Notes: generated by a model from the letters alone, not told the origin. A stretch of 44,824 bases of DNA from Salinivenus sp. (GCA_018609755.1 JAHENZ010000169.1:1-44824), one strand, 5' to 3'. Positions 8,693-17,743 are shown, counted from the first letter of the stretch. Numbers and translations: made by a program.

Positions 8693-8958
<266 letters not shown>

Positions 8959-9166
8959 AGTGTCAGTCCTGTTTGTTCGTATGATATGAGTGATATGAGA
9001 AGGGAAATGTGGGGAAATGAGCGACAGTCCTCCCACCTTCTATCATACAAGGAACGACACAGAGGACGGGGGTTTGGCAGGGATTGCCCCACCTCGGCGT
9101 GCCGTTTTTTTGGGCGAGCAGGTAGTCTCGCCGGGGCGCGTCAGGTGATTGGCAAGAAGCGGCAGG

Positions 9167-10096
9167 TCAGTCGTTCGGCAGCGGCACGAATCGGGCATTT
9201 TCGGGCGGTTTCAGCTTCGATTCGTCGAACGGGCGCCGGTACGAGATGCTGTCGGCATTCGCCTCATTTCGGAGCGTGTCCCCAATGCCGCTCTCCTCCG
9301 AGTATGAGTAGCCTTCGAAGCGGGTGGGCACGGTGAGGCCGTGGACCGTCGTGTAGTTCTGGTAGTCGAAGAACGTCTGCGGGAGGTCCGCACCGGGAGG
9401 CACGTCCTGGCCGTAGCTCACGGTGTAGCGGATGGCGTCGACCTGCCCCGAGTTCTTGTCGAGGTAGAGCGTGTAGGTATCCCCGGGGGCGTCCCCGGTG
9501 CCGCGGTCAAACGTGATTTCGACCATGTCGTGCGGCTCGCCGTCGATCGTGTCGTCGGGCAGGGTCGCGTAGTTGACGCCCGGGTCTGCGAAGACGAAGG
9601 GGATCTGCTGGAAGTAGAAGCCGGTGAGTGCCCAGAAGCGGGGATTGGGTTGCTCCAGCGTGTCGGGCGCAATCCAGGCTCGCTCGCCGGTCCACGCGAA
9701 GCGCGCGTCCACCGGCTGCGCATTGTCGTACGAGCCCACCGTCAGCAGGTCGTGGTAGGCCCGGCGTGTCTGGTTGTCGACCACCATGAAGGACTTGAAG
9801 CGAAGATCGATTTCCGTGTTGGCGTACTCCCAGGTGTAGGAACTGGTGGGGGCTCGGTACCAGGCCGCCAGTCCGCCGTGGGCCTCGATGGCTCGAAGGA
9901 CGCGCTTGCCGCCCTCGTTCTGGGCGAGACGGTTTCGGGCGGCCTCTACGCGGCGCTGGACCTCCTGCTTGGGAACGACGATAGCGTCCGCCGATCCGGA
10001 GGAGTCGCCATTTCCGCCGCAGCCCACCAGGGACAAGGCGAGGCCGAGGAGGAGAGCACTGAAGGAGCAAGATCGAAGCGAGCGAGCAGAGGTCAC
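9167..10096 (-). CDS. Putative lipoprotein, DUF6503-like, LolA/LolB-like fold suspected
   Basis: About 309 residues from a GTG at 10096 (an ATG at 10174 is in frame but would overlap the upstream epimerase gene and put the signal peptide far inside). Residues 1-25 are a signal with lipobox LVGC, Cys26 lipidated. The mature part (AIEAHGGLAAWYRAPT..., YHDLLTVGSYDN, FYFQQIPFVFADPGVNY, YTLYLDKNSGQVDAIRYTVSY) reads as a beta-rich domain as in Bacteroidota proteins of the DUF6503 type; no enzymatic motif is seen. It starts 25 bp after the NAD(P)HX epimerase stop, so the two are probably co-transcribed. No clear ribosome-binding site supports either start. Confidence 0.7.
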   Translation of the reverse strand: MTSARSLRSCSFSALLLGLALSLVGCGGNGDSSGSADAIVVPKQEVQRRVEAARNRLAQNEGGKRVLRAIEAHGGLAAWYRAPTSSYTWEYANTEIDLRFKSFMVVDNQTRRAYHDLLTVGSYDNAQPVDARFAWTGERAWIAPDTLEQPNPRFWALTGFYFQQIPFVFADPGVNYATLPDDTIDGEPHDMVEITFDRGTGDAPGDTYTLYLDKNSGQVDAIRYTVSYGQDVPPGADLPQTFFDYQNYTTVHGLTVPTRFEGYSYSEESGIGDTLRNEANADSISYRRPFDESKLKPPENARFVPLPND

Positions 10097-10121
10097 GGGG
10101 GCAGGGGATTGAAGGGAGAGG

Positions 10122-10859
10122 CTATCGAAGCTGGATGATGTCGTGCTGTGCAAACAAGCCGCCGATGTTTCCACTCACGTCGAGGTCGGCATACACGGAG
10201 GGAGGAATACCGATGTCGCCCAGATAGAGATCGCCGACGGCCGATCGTGCAGCGGGCGCATCGAGTCCACACTTGGGAAGGGCGAGGGTGAGGGTGGCCT
10301 CCGCGTGTACGGTCGTGTCGCTGGGCACGCCGGTCGTTGCGTTGAGGCCGGAGGGCACGTCGAGGCTCAGGACGGGGGCGCCGTGCCAGATCACCTGATG
10401 GATGCGGTCGGCCATCTCGTCGTCAGGTTCGCCGTCGAGGCCGTAGCCGATGATCGCGTCCAGGAGGAGGTCGGCGTCCGGCAGCGCGTCGTCCGGATCC
10501 ATATGGGCAATGGGGACCTCCATTCGTTGCAGGAGCGCCAACTGGTGGGCGGGGATGCCGGAGTACTCGTTCGGTGGAGCGGTTGTCGCGACCGTTACAG
10601 AGGCGCCCCATCCGTGCAGTCGCCGCGCCGCCGCGAGCCCGCCGCCTCCGTTTCCCCCGGTTCCGCACACCGCGAGGATCGAGTGCCCCAGTGCAGTGCC
10701 CTCCAGGAATCGCTCGCGGGCGAGGTGGGCGAGATGCCGGCCCGCATTCTCCATCATCTGGAGCAGATGGACCCGGTACTCTTCCGTTGCGAGGCGGTCG
10801 ACGGTCCGCATCTGTTCGGCCGTGATGCAGGGAATGGGGGGGCTACCGGACGCCGTCAT
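10122..10859 (-). CDS. nnrE: NAD(P)H-hydrate epimerase (YjeF N-terminal domain protein)
   Basis: A 245-residue stand-alone YjeF-N protein. ITAEQMRTVDRLATEEY at the start, LLQMMENAGRHLAHL, and the glycine loop GTGGNGGGGLAAARRL (about 66-81; the family usually shows GNNGGDG) are recognisable, followed by DAIIGYGLDGEP and DVPSGLNATTG. The enzyme interconverts the R and S forms of hydrated NAD(P)H so that the dehydratase can repair them. The dehydratase domain found fused in many bacteria is missing here, so it must be encoded elsewhere. The Gly for Asp change in the glycine loop is worth noting, since the loop contacts the substrate phosphate. Confidence 0.85.
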   Translation of the reverse strand: MTASGSPPIPCITAEQMRTVDRLATEEYRVHLLQMMENAGRHLAHLARERFLEGTALGHSILAVCGTGGNGGGGLAAARRLHGWGASVTVATTAPPNEYSGIPAHQLALLQRMEVPIAHMDPDDALPDADLLLDAIIGYGLDGEPDDEMADRIHQVIWHGAPVLSLDVPSGLNATTGVPSDTTVHAEATLTLALPKCGLDAPAARSAVGDLYLGDIGIPPSVYADLDVSGNIGGLFAQHDIIQLR

Positions 10860-10969
10860 GAAGCAGAAGCCGTTCCCAGAGTGAAATCGAAAGTGCTTTG
10901 CCTTATCACCCGGCTGCAGCTCAGGCGTTTCCTCTCCTTTGGAGGCGTCAGACGGTTCTGGCGACGACG

Positions 10970-12382
10970 TTACGCTTCGATGCCCGCAAAGAGGTTGTTC
11001 AGCGACTCGGCAAGGGTGGGGTGCGCGTACGGGGCTTCCTTCAACTGCGTCACCGGCAGGTCTCCCATCATAGCCGTCTGCAGAATCGACATCACTTCGC
11101 CGCCTTCAATGCCCAGAATGGCGGCGCCCAGGAGTTGCTTCGTTTCGGCGTCCACGACGGCTTTCATGAGCCCTCGCGACTCGTTGACCTCCAGGGCCCG
11201 CGCCACGTGTGTCATCGGCATTTGCGCCACCTCCACGTTGAGTCCTTCATCGCGCGCTTGCTCTTCGGTGAGCCCCACCCGCCCGAGCTGCGGGTCGGTA
11301 AAGAGCGTGTACGAGACGATGCGGTCGTCCGTAGTAGCGGGGGATCCCGAATCTGCTGGGCCGGCTTCGTCGAGCATGTTGTCCCGCACGATGCGGTAAT
11401 CATCATAGGAGACGTGCGTGAAGGCGGGGCCGCCCGTCACGTCGCCAATGGCGTACACGTGGTCGACCTCCGTTTCAAGGCGGTTATTGACGGGAATGAA
11501 GCCACGCTCGTTGGTCTCAACGCCTGCGGCCTCCGGATTCAGGTCGTCCGTGTTGGGCCGGCGGCCGGCAGCCACGAGCAACTCATCGCCTTCAATTTGG
11601 GAGGGGGCCTCTGTGCCATCGAGGGAGGCCACGATTGAGTCGCCCTGCTGCTCGACCGCCGTTATGCCCGTCTCATTGAGGATGCGGATGCCGTCCTCCC
11701 GCAGGATTTCCTCAAGTGCCTCCGCCACGTTTTCGTCTTCTCGTCCGAGAATGTGTTCGCCTCGATCGACGATCGTTACCTCCGATCCGAACCGCCGAAA
11801 CATCTGTCCAAACTCCAGTCCGATATAGCCCCCACCCAGGATGAGGAGGTGGTCCGGCACCGAGCTGAGTTCCATGATGGTAGTGGACGTGAGGAAGTCG
11901 ACCTCGTTGAGGCCGTCGATGGGCGGAATGGCTGGGCGCGCCCCGGTGTTGATGACGATGCGGTCTGCTATGAGCGTGCGCGTCCCGCCGCCGTTGAGGT
12001 CGACTTCGACTGTGCTCGCGTCCACGAAGCGGCCCTTGCCCTCGATCAGGTCGAGGCCCTCGGTTTCCTCCACGCTTTTGCGGCTACCGGACCGGAACGA
12101 CTCGACGATGTCGCGCTTGCGCTGGCGCACCGTCTCCAGGTCGATGGAAATGTCGCCGGTCTCGACGCCATAGTCCTCCGCACGGCGGGCGAGGTGGGCG
12201 ACTCGGGCGCTGGCGATCATCGTTTTGGTGGGCGTGCAGCCCCGGTTCACGCAGGTGCCGCCGACGTGCCTGTGCTCGATGAGGGCAGAGGAGAGGCCGT
12301 GATCCGCGGCCGTGCCGGCGAGCGGACCGCCGCCCTGGCCGGCACCGATGACAATCAGATCGTAGGAGATAGATTCTGACAT
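10970..12382 (-). CDS. MerA-like FAD/NAD(P) pyridine nucleotide-disulfide oxidoreductase
   Basis: A 470-residue flavin disulfide reductase: FAD-binding GAGQGGGPLAG near 13-23, redox motif GGTCVNRGCTPTK with Cys44 and Cys49, an NAD(P)-binding GGGYIGLEFGQMFRRFGSEVTIVD region, the DVTGGPAFTHVSYDD FAD motif and a dimerisation domain from about 345 on. It has no HMA domain and no C-terminal Cys-Cys, so it is not a true mercuric reductase, and the dimer domain lacks the His-Pro-Thr signature of lipoamide dehydrogenases. It fits the MerA-like or soluble transhydrogenase-like oxidoreductases of unknown substrate. Single gene; the last residues lie 110 bp from nnrE. Confidence 0.85.
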   Translation of the reverse strand: MSESISYDLIVIGAGQGGGPLAGTAADHGLSSALIEHRHVGGTCVNRGCTPTKTMIASARVAHLARRAEDYGVETGDISIDLETVRQRKRDIVESFRSGSRKSVEETEGLDLIEGKGRFVDASTVEVDLNGGGTRTLIADRIVINTGARPAIPPIDGLNEVDFLTSTTIMELSSVPDHLLILGGGYIGLEFGQMFRRFGSEVTIVDRGEHILGREDENVAEALEEILREDGIRILNETGITAVEQQGDSIVASLDGTEAPSQIEGDELLVAAGRRPNTDDLNPEAAGVETNERGFIPVNNRLETEVDHVYAIGDVTGGPAFTHVSYDDYRIVRDNMLDEAGPADSGSPATTDDRIVSYTLFTDPQLGRVGLTEEQARDEGLNVEVAQMPMTHVARALEVNESRGLMKAVVDAETKQLLGAAILGIEGGEVMSILQTAMMGDLPVTQLKEAPYAHPTLAESLNNLFAGIEA

Positions 12383-12629
12383 GCGGTTGGGAGTTGAGTG
12401 TGAGAGGCCGAGGCGAGAGTGAAGGCTTCGGGTTTCATATGTGTCCGAGCGGCGACATCGTTACGGAGAGAGGGTGGACGAACGGACCGCTGCAAAAAAC
12501 GGAGTTACAGAAGGTGCGATATAACGAATCCAAGGGCGGGGCCACCAAGGGGTGTCCAAGAAGAACGTGACGAACTCGTTATGTCGGATCGCATTCGCTC
12601 CGTTTCATCAATGAACCTGAATCAAGTCC

Positions 12630-13143
12630 ATGAATCAACTTCGCGCTCTGGCTCCATACTCGCATTGGTTTTTGCGCCTCGCTCTCGGAAGCGTCTTCCT
12701 CTATCACGGTCTTACCAAGTTCCCCGCACTCGGGGGGATGGCGGAAATGACGGGAATGCCCGTGTTTACCGATCCGTGCGGAAGTACCTAAATATTTTTC
12801 CGAAAAAGCGGGGGGCCGTACATCATGTGAGCAGAAAGGGTCTTTCTGGACTTTTTCACGGATCGGTATGGTCGGTCTCCTCGCGACGCTTGAAACGCTT
12901 GGGAGCTTGTTCGTTATCGTCGGCGGCTTCGGCTGGGAGTGGATGACCCGGCTGTCCGGACTCTTCATTGCGCCGGTCATGCTGGGCGCCATCTTCATGG
13001 TTCATCTTCAGCACGGATGGAACTCGGTAAACATGGGGACGGGCAACATGGGGAAAGGAATGGAATTTCAGTTTGCCCTATTGATGATTGCCCTCTATTT
13101 CCTCTTCGTGGGCAATGCCCATACCGGGGCCACCCAGGAGTAA
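12630..13143 (+). pseudogene. doxX: doxX-family membrane protein gene split by a miniature element
   Basis: The ATG at 12630 begins a DoxX-type sequence (MNQLRALAPYSHWFLRLALG, VFLYHGLTKFPALGG, MAEMTGMPV) that runs into the repeat at 12767. After the repeat the same protein continues in another frame (VGLLATLETLGSLFVIVGG, MTRLSGLFIAPVMLGAIF, ALLMIALYFLFVG) to the stop at 13143. Deleting 100 bp, that is the element plus one TA, joins the halves in frame as ...GMPVFMVGLL..., giving 137 residues, the usual DoxX size with four membrane helices. The 91-residue right half could start at ATG 12868 but lacks the first helix. DoxX proteins are small membrane subunits linked to oxidoreductase and thiol/oxidative stress functions. 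Confidence 0.92.
12767..12868. repeat. Miniature inverted-repeat element, family 1, copy B (inside doxX)
   Basis: A 98-bp body with ends CCGATCCGTG and CACGGATCGG, flanked on both sides by TA. The disrupted doxX frame proves the insertion boundary and the 2-bp TA duplication. It has no coding capacity. Confidence 0.95.
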
Positions 13144-13174
13144 CGGGCGACAGTACAACTCTCGATTGTCCTCT

Positions 13175-13213
13175 CCGGCTGGAAGCTGTCAGAGGCTCCC
13201 AGTCGGTTTTTTT
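13175..13213 (+). terminator. Rho-independent terminator of the broken doxX gene
   Basis: CCGGCTGGAAGC pairs with GGCTCCCAGTCGG (allowing G-T pairs) across a 7-nt loop and is followed by seven T residues. It begins 32 bp after the doxX stop. Confidence 0.75.
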
Positions 13214-13571
13214 GTGAGACCGATCCCCACGCCAGTGTCTTCTGTTTGCACTCTTCCGTTCCCGAATGATCGTGAACCGCAGCACTTCAGAGCACGGAGT
13301 ACTGGAGGAGGCACAGTCCATCCGTTTTCTCTCAGCCGGGAGGGCAACGGCTCAACCATGAGTGTCGACATGTCGACACTTCGACGAGATGTCGACATTT
13401 TCGTTGACCCAGTCATTCAGATGGATCGACTATATCCTTTTGTCTATCAACGGATTACGTAGGGTAAATCCATTTCCCTAGTTTTCTTGGTACGGTCTTC
13501 TCATTGTTGTAGGCAGCGTTGCGTCCCCGACGCCGTGTTCGAGCGACCGTTCACCAACTCCCACCTACACA
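13214..13571. other. Intergenic leader of the ECF sigma factor gene
   Basis: About 358 bp with no convincing gene. Its notable content is the TGTCGACA palindrome cluster at 13361-13398. The sequence from about 13425 to 13490 is AT-rich relative to its surroundings and is a plausible promoter region for the sigma factor gene. Confidence 0.5.
13361..13398. promoter_or_regulatory. TGTCGACA palindrome cluster upstream of the ECF sigma gene
   Basis: AGTGTCGACATGTCGACACT at 13361-13380 is a perfect 20-bp palindrome made of two TGTCGACA units, and a third unit, ATGTCGACA, follows at 13390-13398. Three copies of one 8-bp palindrome within 38 bp suggest binding of a dimeric regulator in repeated array. 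The regulator is unknown. Confidence 0.5.
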
Positions 13572-14204
13572 ATGTCCTTCTCTGCCCGTGACTCGATCGA
13601 CGAAGCCGGGAGCCTCTCCGACGCAGAACTACAGGCTCTCCGCAATCGCAATCCCGAGGCCGTTAAAAAACACATTTACGGCAACAAGGACTATCTCCGA
13701 AACGTCCTCCGCCGCTACACCGAGGCGGAAGAGACGGCTCGCGACCTCCTTCAGGAGACCTTCTTTCAGGCCCTTCGGAGTCTGCCGGACTTCCGGGGAG
13801 AGTCAAAGATTACGACCTGGCTCTACAGCATCGCCAAAAACGTAGCGTTGGCGCGCTACCGAGAGGACAAGCGGCACAGCCCCCTTGAAGAAGAGACACT
13901 CACCCAAGTGGCCACCCGTACAGCCGACCGTGCGGGGGGCAGAAGCCATGCCTCCTGGGATCCGGTTGAGGAGACGACCCGCAGCGAGGAGACGGCCCTC
14001 GTACACGAGGCCCTGGAGGAGCTTTCAGAGAACTACCGAGAGGTGATCGAACTCCGGGACTTGAATGAATTGTCGACGGAGGAGGTGGCCGATAAACTCG
14101 GACTGACTCGAGTGAACGTACGGGTACGGCTCCACCGTGCCCGAAAGAAGTTGGAAGCGGTGCTCGACGACCGGTTCGATGCGGACTATCAAATGGCGGG
14201 ATAA
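13572..14204 (+). CDS. ECF-type RNA polymerase sigma factor
   Basis: A 210-residue group 4 sigma factor. Region 2 spans about 35-100 (ETARDLLQETFFQALRSLPD, then ESKITTWLYSIAKNVALARYR), the linker is long and acidic (about 105-145), and region 4 spans about 150-200 (YREVIELRDLNELSTEEVAD, then KLGLTRVNVRVRLHRARKKL). No anti-sigma factor with a zinc or membrane domain is encoded next to it; the next gene is a small membrane protein that could serve but shows no zinc-binding motif. The palindrome cluster upstream may control it. The stress it answers is unknown. Confidence 0.92.
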   Translation: MSFSARDSIDEAGSLSDAELQALRNRNPEAVKKHIYGNKDYLRNVLRRYTEAEETARDLLQETFFQALRSLPDFRGESKITTWLYSIAKNVALARYREDKRHSPLEEETLTQVATRTADRAGGRSHASWDPVEETTRSEETALVHEALEELSENYREVIELRDLNELSTEEVADKLGLTRVNVRVRLHRARKKLEAVLDDRFDADYQMAG

Positions 14205-14298
14205 ATCGGACGCTCGGCGTTCTACCGGTTGACGGACGAGAGAAAACCGGCTGCGATTGTAGCCTCTACGTTTTTGCACTTTCCCACTCTGTTCCCCC

Positions 14299-14697
14299 TT
14301 GATGGCCACTCTCCTCGTGGACGTTCTGCTTTCCAGCCTTTGGTCTGCCGTAACGGACTGGTTCTTTGGGCTTGGAGAACAGTACGGCGTGAACCCGCTG
14401 ATCTTCGGCAGTATTTCGGTTGGGGCCATTCCGTTCTTTTGGCTGTCGGTGGCGTGGCTCGTCCGTAACCTGCGCCGGAGACGCTCCCTCTTCCTCCCGG
14501 TCCTTGCGACGTCGCTTTGCGTGTTGTCCGCCTACATCTACCTCTTCATTGCGGGGGAAAATCTGCCGTTCTGGGTCTACGCTCTCGTCGTAGGGCTCAT
14601 TGCGTACAGCGCCTATTCGACCGTCAAGACGGTGCGGAAAAAGACCACCGAGGAGAGAGCTGAGACGGAGGAGTCGGCGGCCCCTGACGCCGAATGA
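14299..14697 (+). CDS. Small integral membrane protein, function unknown
   Basis: A 132-residue protein with about three or four membrane helices (roughly residues 35-55, 65-83 and 88-106, perhaps one near the N-terminus) and a charged, acidic C-terminal tail beginning with KTVRKKTTEERAE. A cluster of Arg (RNLRRRR) between the first two clear helices gives the inside-positive signal. I recognise no family. It lies 94 bp after the ECF sigma gene and 94 bp before the TauE/SafE gene on the same strand, so co-transcription with either is possible. Confidence 0.65.
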   Translation: MMATLLVDVLLSSLWSAVTDWFFGLGEQYGVNPLIFGSISVGAIPFFWLSVAWLVRNLRRRRSLFLPVLATSLCVLSAYIYLFIAGENLPFWVYALVVGLIAYSAYSTVKTVRKKTTEERAETEESAAPDAE

Positions 14698-14791
14698 CGT
14701 GACTCGATGAGAAGAGGGAATCGGCTGCCTCCGTAGCGACTGCGGTGAGGAAACGGTCCAAACCCGGACAGACGACATCTCATTCGACGCC

Positions 14792-15646
14792 ATGAGCCTT
14801 GAATTTTGGTACATGCTTCCCGTCGGCATCATCATCGCGACCATCGCGATGGCCTCCGGCGTGGGCGGAGCCACGTTCTTCTCGCCGCTCTTTATCCTGG
14901 GGCTCGGGCTCTCCCCAGAACTCGCCGTCGGAGCGGGGCTCGTGGTGGAGGTGTTCGGCTTCAGTAGCGGGGTGTACGCCTACGTGCGGCGGAAACTCAT
15001 TGACTATCGGGTGGGGGGCATGCTGCTGTCGGCCACGGTACCCGCCGCCATTGTGGGCGTCGTCATTGCCCACTACGCCAACGCCGACATTTTGAAGCTC
15101 ATTCTCGGTATGGGACTCTTTGCAGTCGCCGTGAGCTTTCTGCGGTCGCCGGACGACGAGACGGAAGACGCCCTCAACGAGTTGGCCCACGAAGATCCCG
15201 ACACGGCGGAGACGTGTCTCGTGACGGCGGACGACGAGGAAATCTGCTATACGGTCTGCAACACCACGGAAGGCCGGCTCATCTCGGGCATCGGCGGCCT
15301 GTTCGTGGGGATGGTGTCGTCCGGCCTCGGCGAGCTCAACGGCTATTTTCTGCTGCAGCGGTGCCGCGTGCCCAGCAGCGTGTCGGTGGCGACCAGCGTG
15401 TTCGTCGTTGCCGTGACGGCCCTCATCGCTTCGGTCGGGCACCTCTATCAGGTGGCGCAGGGCGGCCTCACGGGGCTCACCACAATGGGCAACCTGCTGC
15501 TCTTCACCGTTCCCGGGGTCGTCATTGGAGCCCAGCTCGGTCCGGCGGTGGCTCGTCGCGTGCCCGACCGGGTCATGGAAATTGCCCTCGGCCTCCTGTT
15601 TAGCATCACCGCGGGGCTTCTCCTCTTCGAGGCCGGAATGCATTAG
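14792..15646 (+). CDS. TauE/SafE family sulfite/organosulfonate-type permease
   Basis: A 284-residue inner-membrane protein with about eight helices in two related halves, each opening with a glycine-rich stretch (ASGVGGATFFSPLFILGLGL near 23-42 and SGIGGLFVGMVSSGLGELNG near 167-186), as usual in TauE/SafE transporters. Family members export or import sulfite, sulfonates or thiosulfate. The cytosolic linker near 120-165 is acidic and has three Cys (ETCLVTADDEEICYTVC) that could bind metal or sense redox state; this is not a general family feature I know of. The ATG begins directly at 14792. Confidence 0.85.
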   Translation: MSLEFWYMLPVGIIIATIAMASGVGGATFFSPLFILGLGLSPELAVGAGLVVEVFGFSSGVYAYVRRKLIDYRVGGMLLSATVPAAIVGVVIAHYANADILKLILGMGLFAVAVSFLRSPDDETEDALNELAHEDPDTAETCLVTADDEEICYTVCNTTEGRLISGIGGLFVGMVSSGLGELNGYFLLQRCRVPSSVSVATSVFVVAVTALIASVGHLYQVAQGGLTGLTTMGNLLLFTVPGVVIGAQLGPAVARRVPDRVMEIALGLLFSITAGLLLFEAGMH

Positions 15647-15950
15647 CGTCCGAAGAACGGATACATCTGACGTGTCGACGACGAGGCGTAATAGAACAGC
15701 CGGGGGGAGCAGCGCGATTGTATTTTAGTTCTGATGTCTCGCTTCCGTGTTCAGCAGGTCGGTCGGCCCTTCTCCCACGCGCTCTCTTCCAAAATCGGGC
15801 GATAGAGGCAATGGTGTCCCCTCTCTTTAGATCTGGGCCTCAACATACGGTCGTCCTACCGGGGGAAAGAAGGAGTGTAACGAGCGCCCCGACTGCTACA
15901 CGGAGGCTTGTTCTGAATCGGCTTTTTCCTCAGCGCCCAACCGTCTTCAC
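15647..15950. other. Intergenic region before the second amidotransferase
   Basis: About 304 bp. No hairpin with a T-tract, repeat, RNA gene or credible small reading frame is seen. A short A/T-rich stretch near 15715-15735 may belong to the promoter of the amidotransferase gene. Confidence 0.4.
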
Positions 15951-16829
15951 ATGTGTCGACTGTACGGCGTGCAAGCCACGCATCCCACTCGTGCGGCCTG
16001 CGAATTGCTCGACGCCCAGAATGCCCTCATCCAGCAGAGCCGCGAGGACGCCCGGGGGCTTTCCAATCCGCACGGCTGGGGCATGGGCCACGTCGCCGAC
16101 GGCACCACCTCCTGCTTCCGACAGGTGACGCCGGCCTCCGAAAGTCCGGAGTACCGCGAAGAAGCACTGGAGATGGAGGGCACGACCGTTCTCGCCCACG
16201 TTCGTCGCGCCACGGTGGGAGACCCAAAGCACGTCAACACGCACCCCTTCCGCCACGGTTCGGCGCTCCTCATCCACAATGGGCACGTGCCCGCCTTCGA
16301 CCGGGTGCGGCCCCGGCTCGTCGATCGGCTGGACGAGAGCCGGCGCCAATCCATCCGGGGCACCACCGACAGTGAGCACGTGTTTGCTCTGCTTCGCCAA
16401 CTGCAGACTGAATCGCCGGCAGCCGCGCTCCGCACCGTGACGGGCGAGGCTGTGCGTCTCGTGCAGGAGTGGGTGACGAATGAGGCGCCAAACGCGACCG
16501 CTCAGGCAATCGACGCCGATTTCAGCGAGATGTCCCATGACAAACTAGAAAAGGTCCTCGGCCTCAACCTGCTGTGGACGGACGGGGAGACGCTCGGCGG
16601 GGCTCGCGTCAACCGCGCCCTCTGGGTCCTGCAGCGCACCCGTGTGGAGACCTGCTCCATCTGCGGTCGCGCCCACGCCCATCCGTCGGACGACGACGCC
16701 TACCAGTCGACCACCCTCGCCTCCGAGCGCCTCACGGAGGAGGACTGGACCGAGGTGCCCAACGGATCGGTTTTCCAGGTGGACGCTGCCGGCACGTTTC
16801 ACCGGGAGGCTCTCGACCCCGCCGGCTGA
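15951..16829 (+). CDS. Class II glutamine amidotransferase (YafJ/EgtC-like), paralogue 2
   Basis: A 292-residue paralogue of the protein at 1402-2280, starting Met-Cys-Arg-Leu-Tyr-Gly with Cys2 as the expected nucleophile and keeping NPHGWGMGH, HVRRATVG, NTHPF and HNGHVPAFDRVRPR. The two share identical length and most residues, and about 45 bp after the stop codons are also alike, which argues for a fairly recent duplication. A difference is near residue 236: this copy has TCSICGRAHAH, with a CxxC and two His that could hold a metal, where copy 1 has MCSLYDEDD. No operon partner indicates the substrate. Confidence 0.85.
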   Translation: MCRLYGVQATHPTRAACELLDAQNALIQQSREDARGLSNPHGWGMGHVADGTTSCFRQVTPASESPEYREEALEMEGTTVLAHVRRATVGDPKHVNTHPFRHGSALLIHNGHVPAFDRVRPRLVDRLDESRRQSIRGTTDSEHVFALLRQLQTESPAAALRTVTGEAVRLVQEWVTNEAPNATAQAIDADFSEMSHDKLEKVLGLNLLWTDGETLGGARVNRALWVLQRTRVETCSICGRAHAHPSDDDAYQSTTLASERLTEEDWTEVPNGSVFQVDAAGTFHREALDPAG

Positions 16830-16984
16830 CCCGTGCAGCGGCTCAATCTTGATCTGATGCCCGTATTTTGAGCAGTCGCGGTCGGATGGGGCTCCTTCGC
16901 CTTCCACCGTCTCCTCCCTCCCTTTTGTAAAGGGGTGCCGACGGGACGCCTCGACCTCTCACAACCACATAGATACGACCCGCT

Positions 16985-17743
16985 ATGTCCCTCAACGAAA
17001 AGCAACAGGCCCTCTGCGACGAGAGCCCGCACGACTACAGCGACCTCCGCGCCCTCTTCCTCAACTGTACCCTCAAACCCTCCCCGCAGCGGTCGCACAC
17101 GCGAGAACTGATTGACGTGTCCGCCGCCATCATGGAGGAAAACGACGTAGACGTCGAGATTATCCGCCCTGTCGATCTCGACCTTCCCCCTGGCGTCTAC
17201 GGCGACATGACCGAGCACGGCTTCGACCAAGACGACTGGCCGGAGCTGTATCAGAAGGTGCTCGACGCCAACATTTTGGTCCTCGGCTCTCCCATTTGGC
17301 TCGGCGAAAAGTCGTCCGTCTGCCAGCACGTGATTGAGCGGCTCTACGCCAACTCGGCCGACCTCAACGACAATGGACAGTACGCCTACTACGGACGGGC
17401 GGGGGGCTGTCTCATCACCGGCAACGAGGACGGCATCAAGCACTGCTCGATGGGCATCCTTTACGCGCTGCAGCACCTCGGCTACACCATCCCGCCGCAG
17501 GCCGACGCCGGATGGATCGGCGAGGCCGGCCCGGGCCCCAGCTACGGAGACGAACTCGAGGACGGCTCCCGCGCCGGACTCGACAATGACTTCACGCAGC
17601 GCAATACCACGTTCATGACGTGGAACCTGATGCACACGGCCCTGCGCCTCCACGAGGCCGGCGGCGTGCCCGCCCACGGCAACCAGCGCTCCGAATGGGA
17701 GGCCGGCTGCCGCTTCGATCATCCAAACCCGGAGCACCGGTAG
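16985..17743 (+). CDS. Flavodoxin-like NAD(P)H-dependent FMN oxidoreductase
   Basis: A 252-residue protein of the flavodoxin-like fold. DLRALFLNCTLKPSPQRSHT near 20-39 is the FMN phosphate-binding strand-loop, VLGSPIWLGEKSSVCQHVIERL near 99-120 matches the SPxYxG loop region of iron-sulfur flavoproteins and NADPH-dependent FMN reductases, and GGCLITGNEDGIKHC follows at about 139-153. Such enzymes reduce FMN, quinones or other acceptors. No Fe-S Cys cluster is seen. It begins 155 bp after the amidotransferase stop, on the same strand. The substrate cannot be told from the sequence. Confidence 0.8.
   Translation: MSLNEKQQALCDESPHDYSDLRALFLNCTLKPSPQRSHTRELIDVSAAIMEENDVDVEIIRPVDLDLPPGVYGDMTEHGFDQDDWPELYQKVLDANILVLGSPIWLGEKSSVCQHVIERLYANSADLNDNGQYAYYGRAGGCLITGNEDGIKHCSMGILYALQHLGYTIPPQADAGWIGEAGPGPSYGDELEDGSRAGLDNDFTQRNTTFMTWNLMHTALRLHEAGGVPAHGNQRSEWEAGCRFDHPNPEHR

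Noticed and set aside
9341-10138. A 265-codon plus-strand open frame opposite the lipoprotein gene
   Set aside because: It is Val/Gly/Arg/Asp-rich antisense translation of a high-GC coding gene whose minus strand has a signal peptide and lipobox.
10970-12382. Naming this flavin disulfide reductase merA
   Set aside because: It lacks both the HMA domain and the C-terminal Cys-Cys pair, which are present in the real MerA at 24292-25965.
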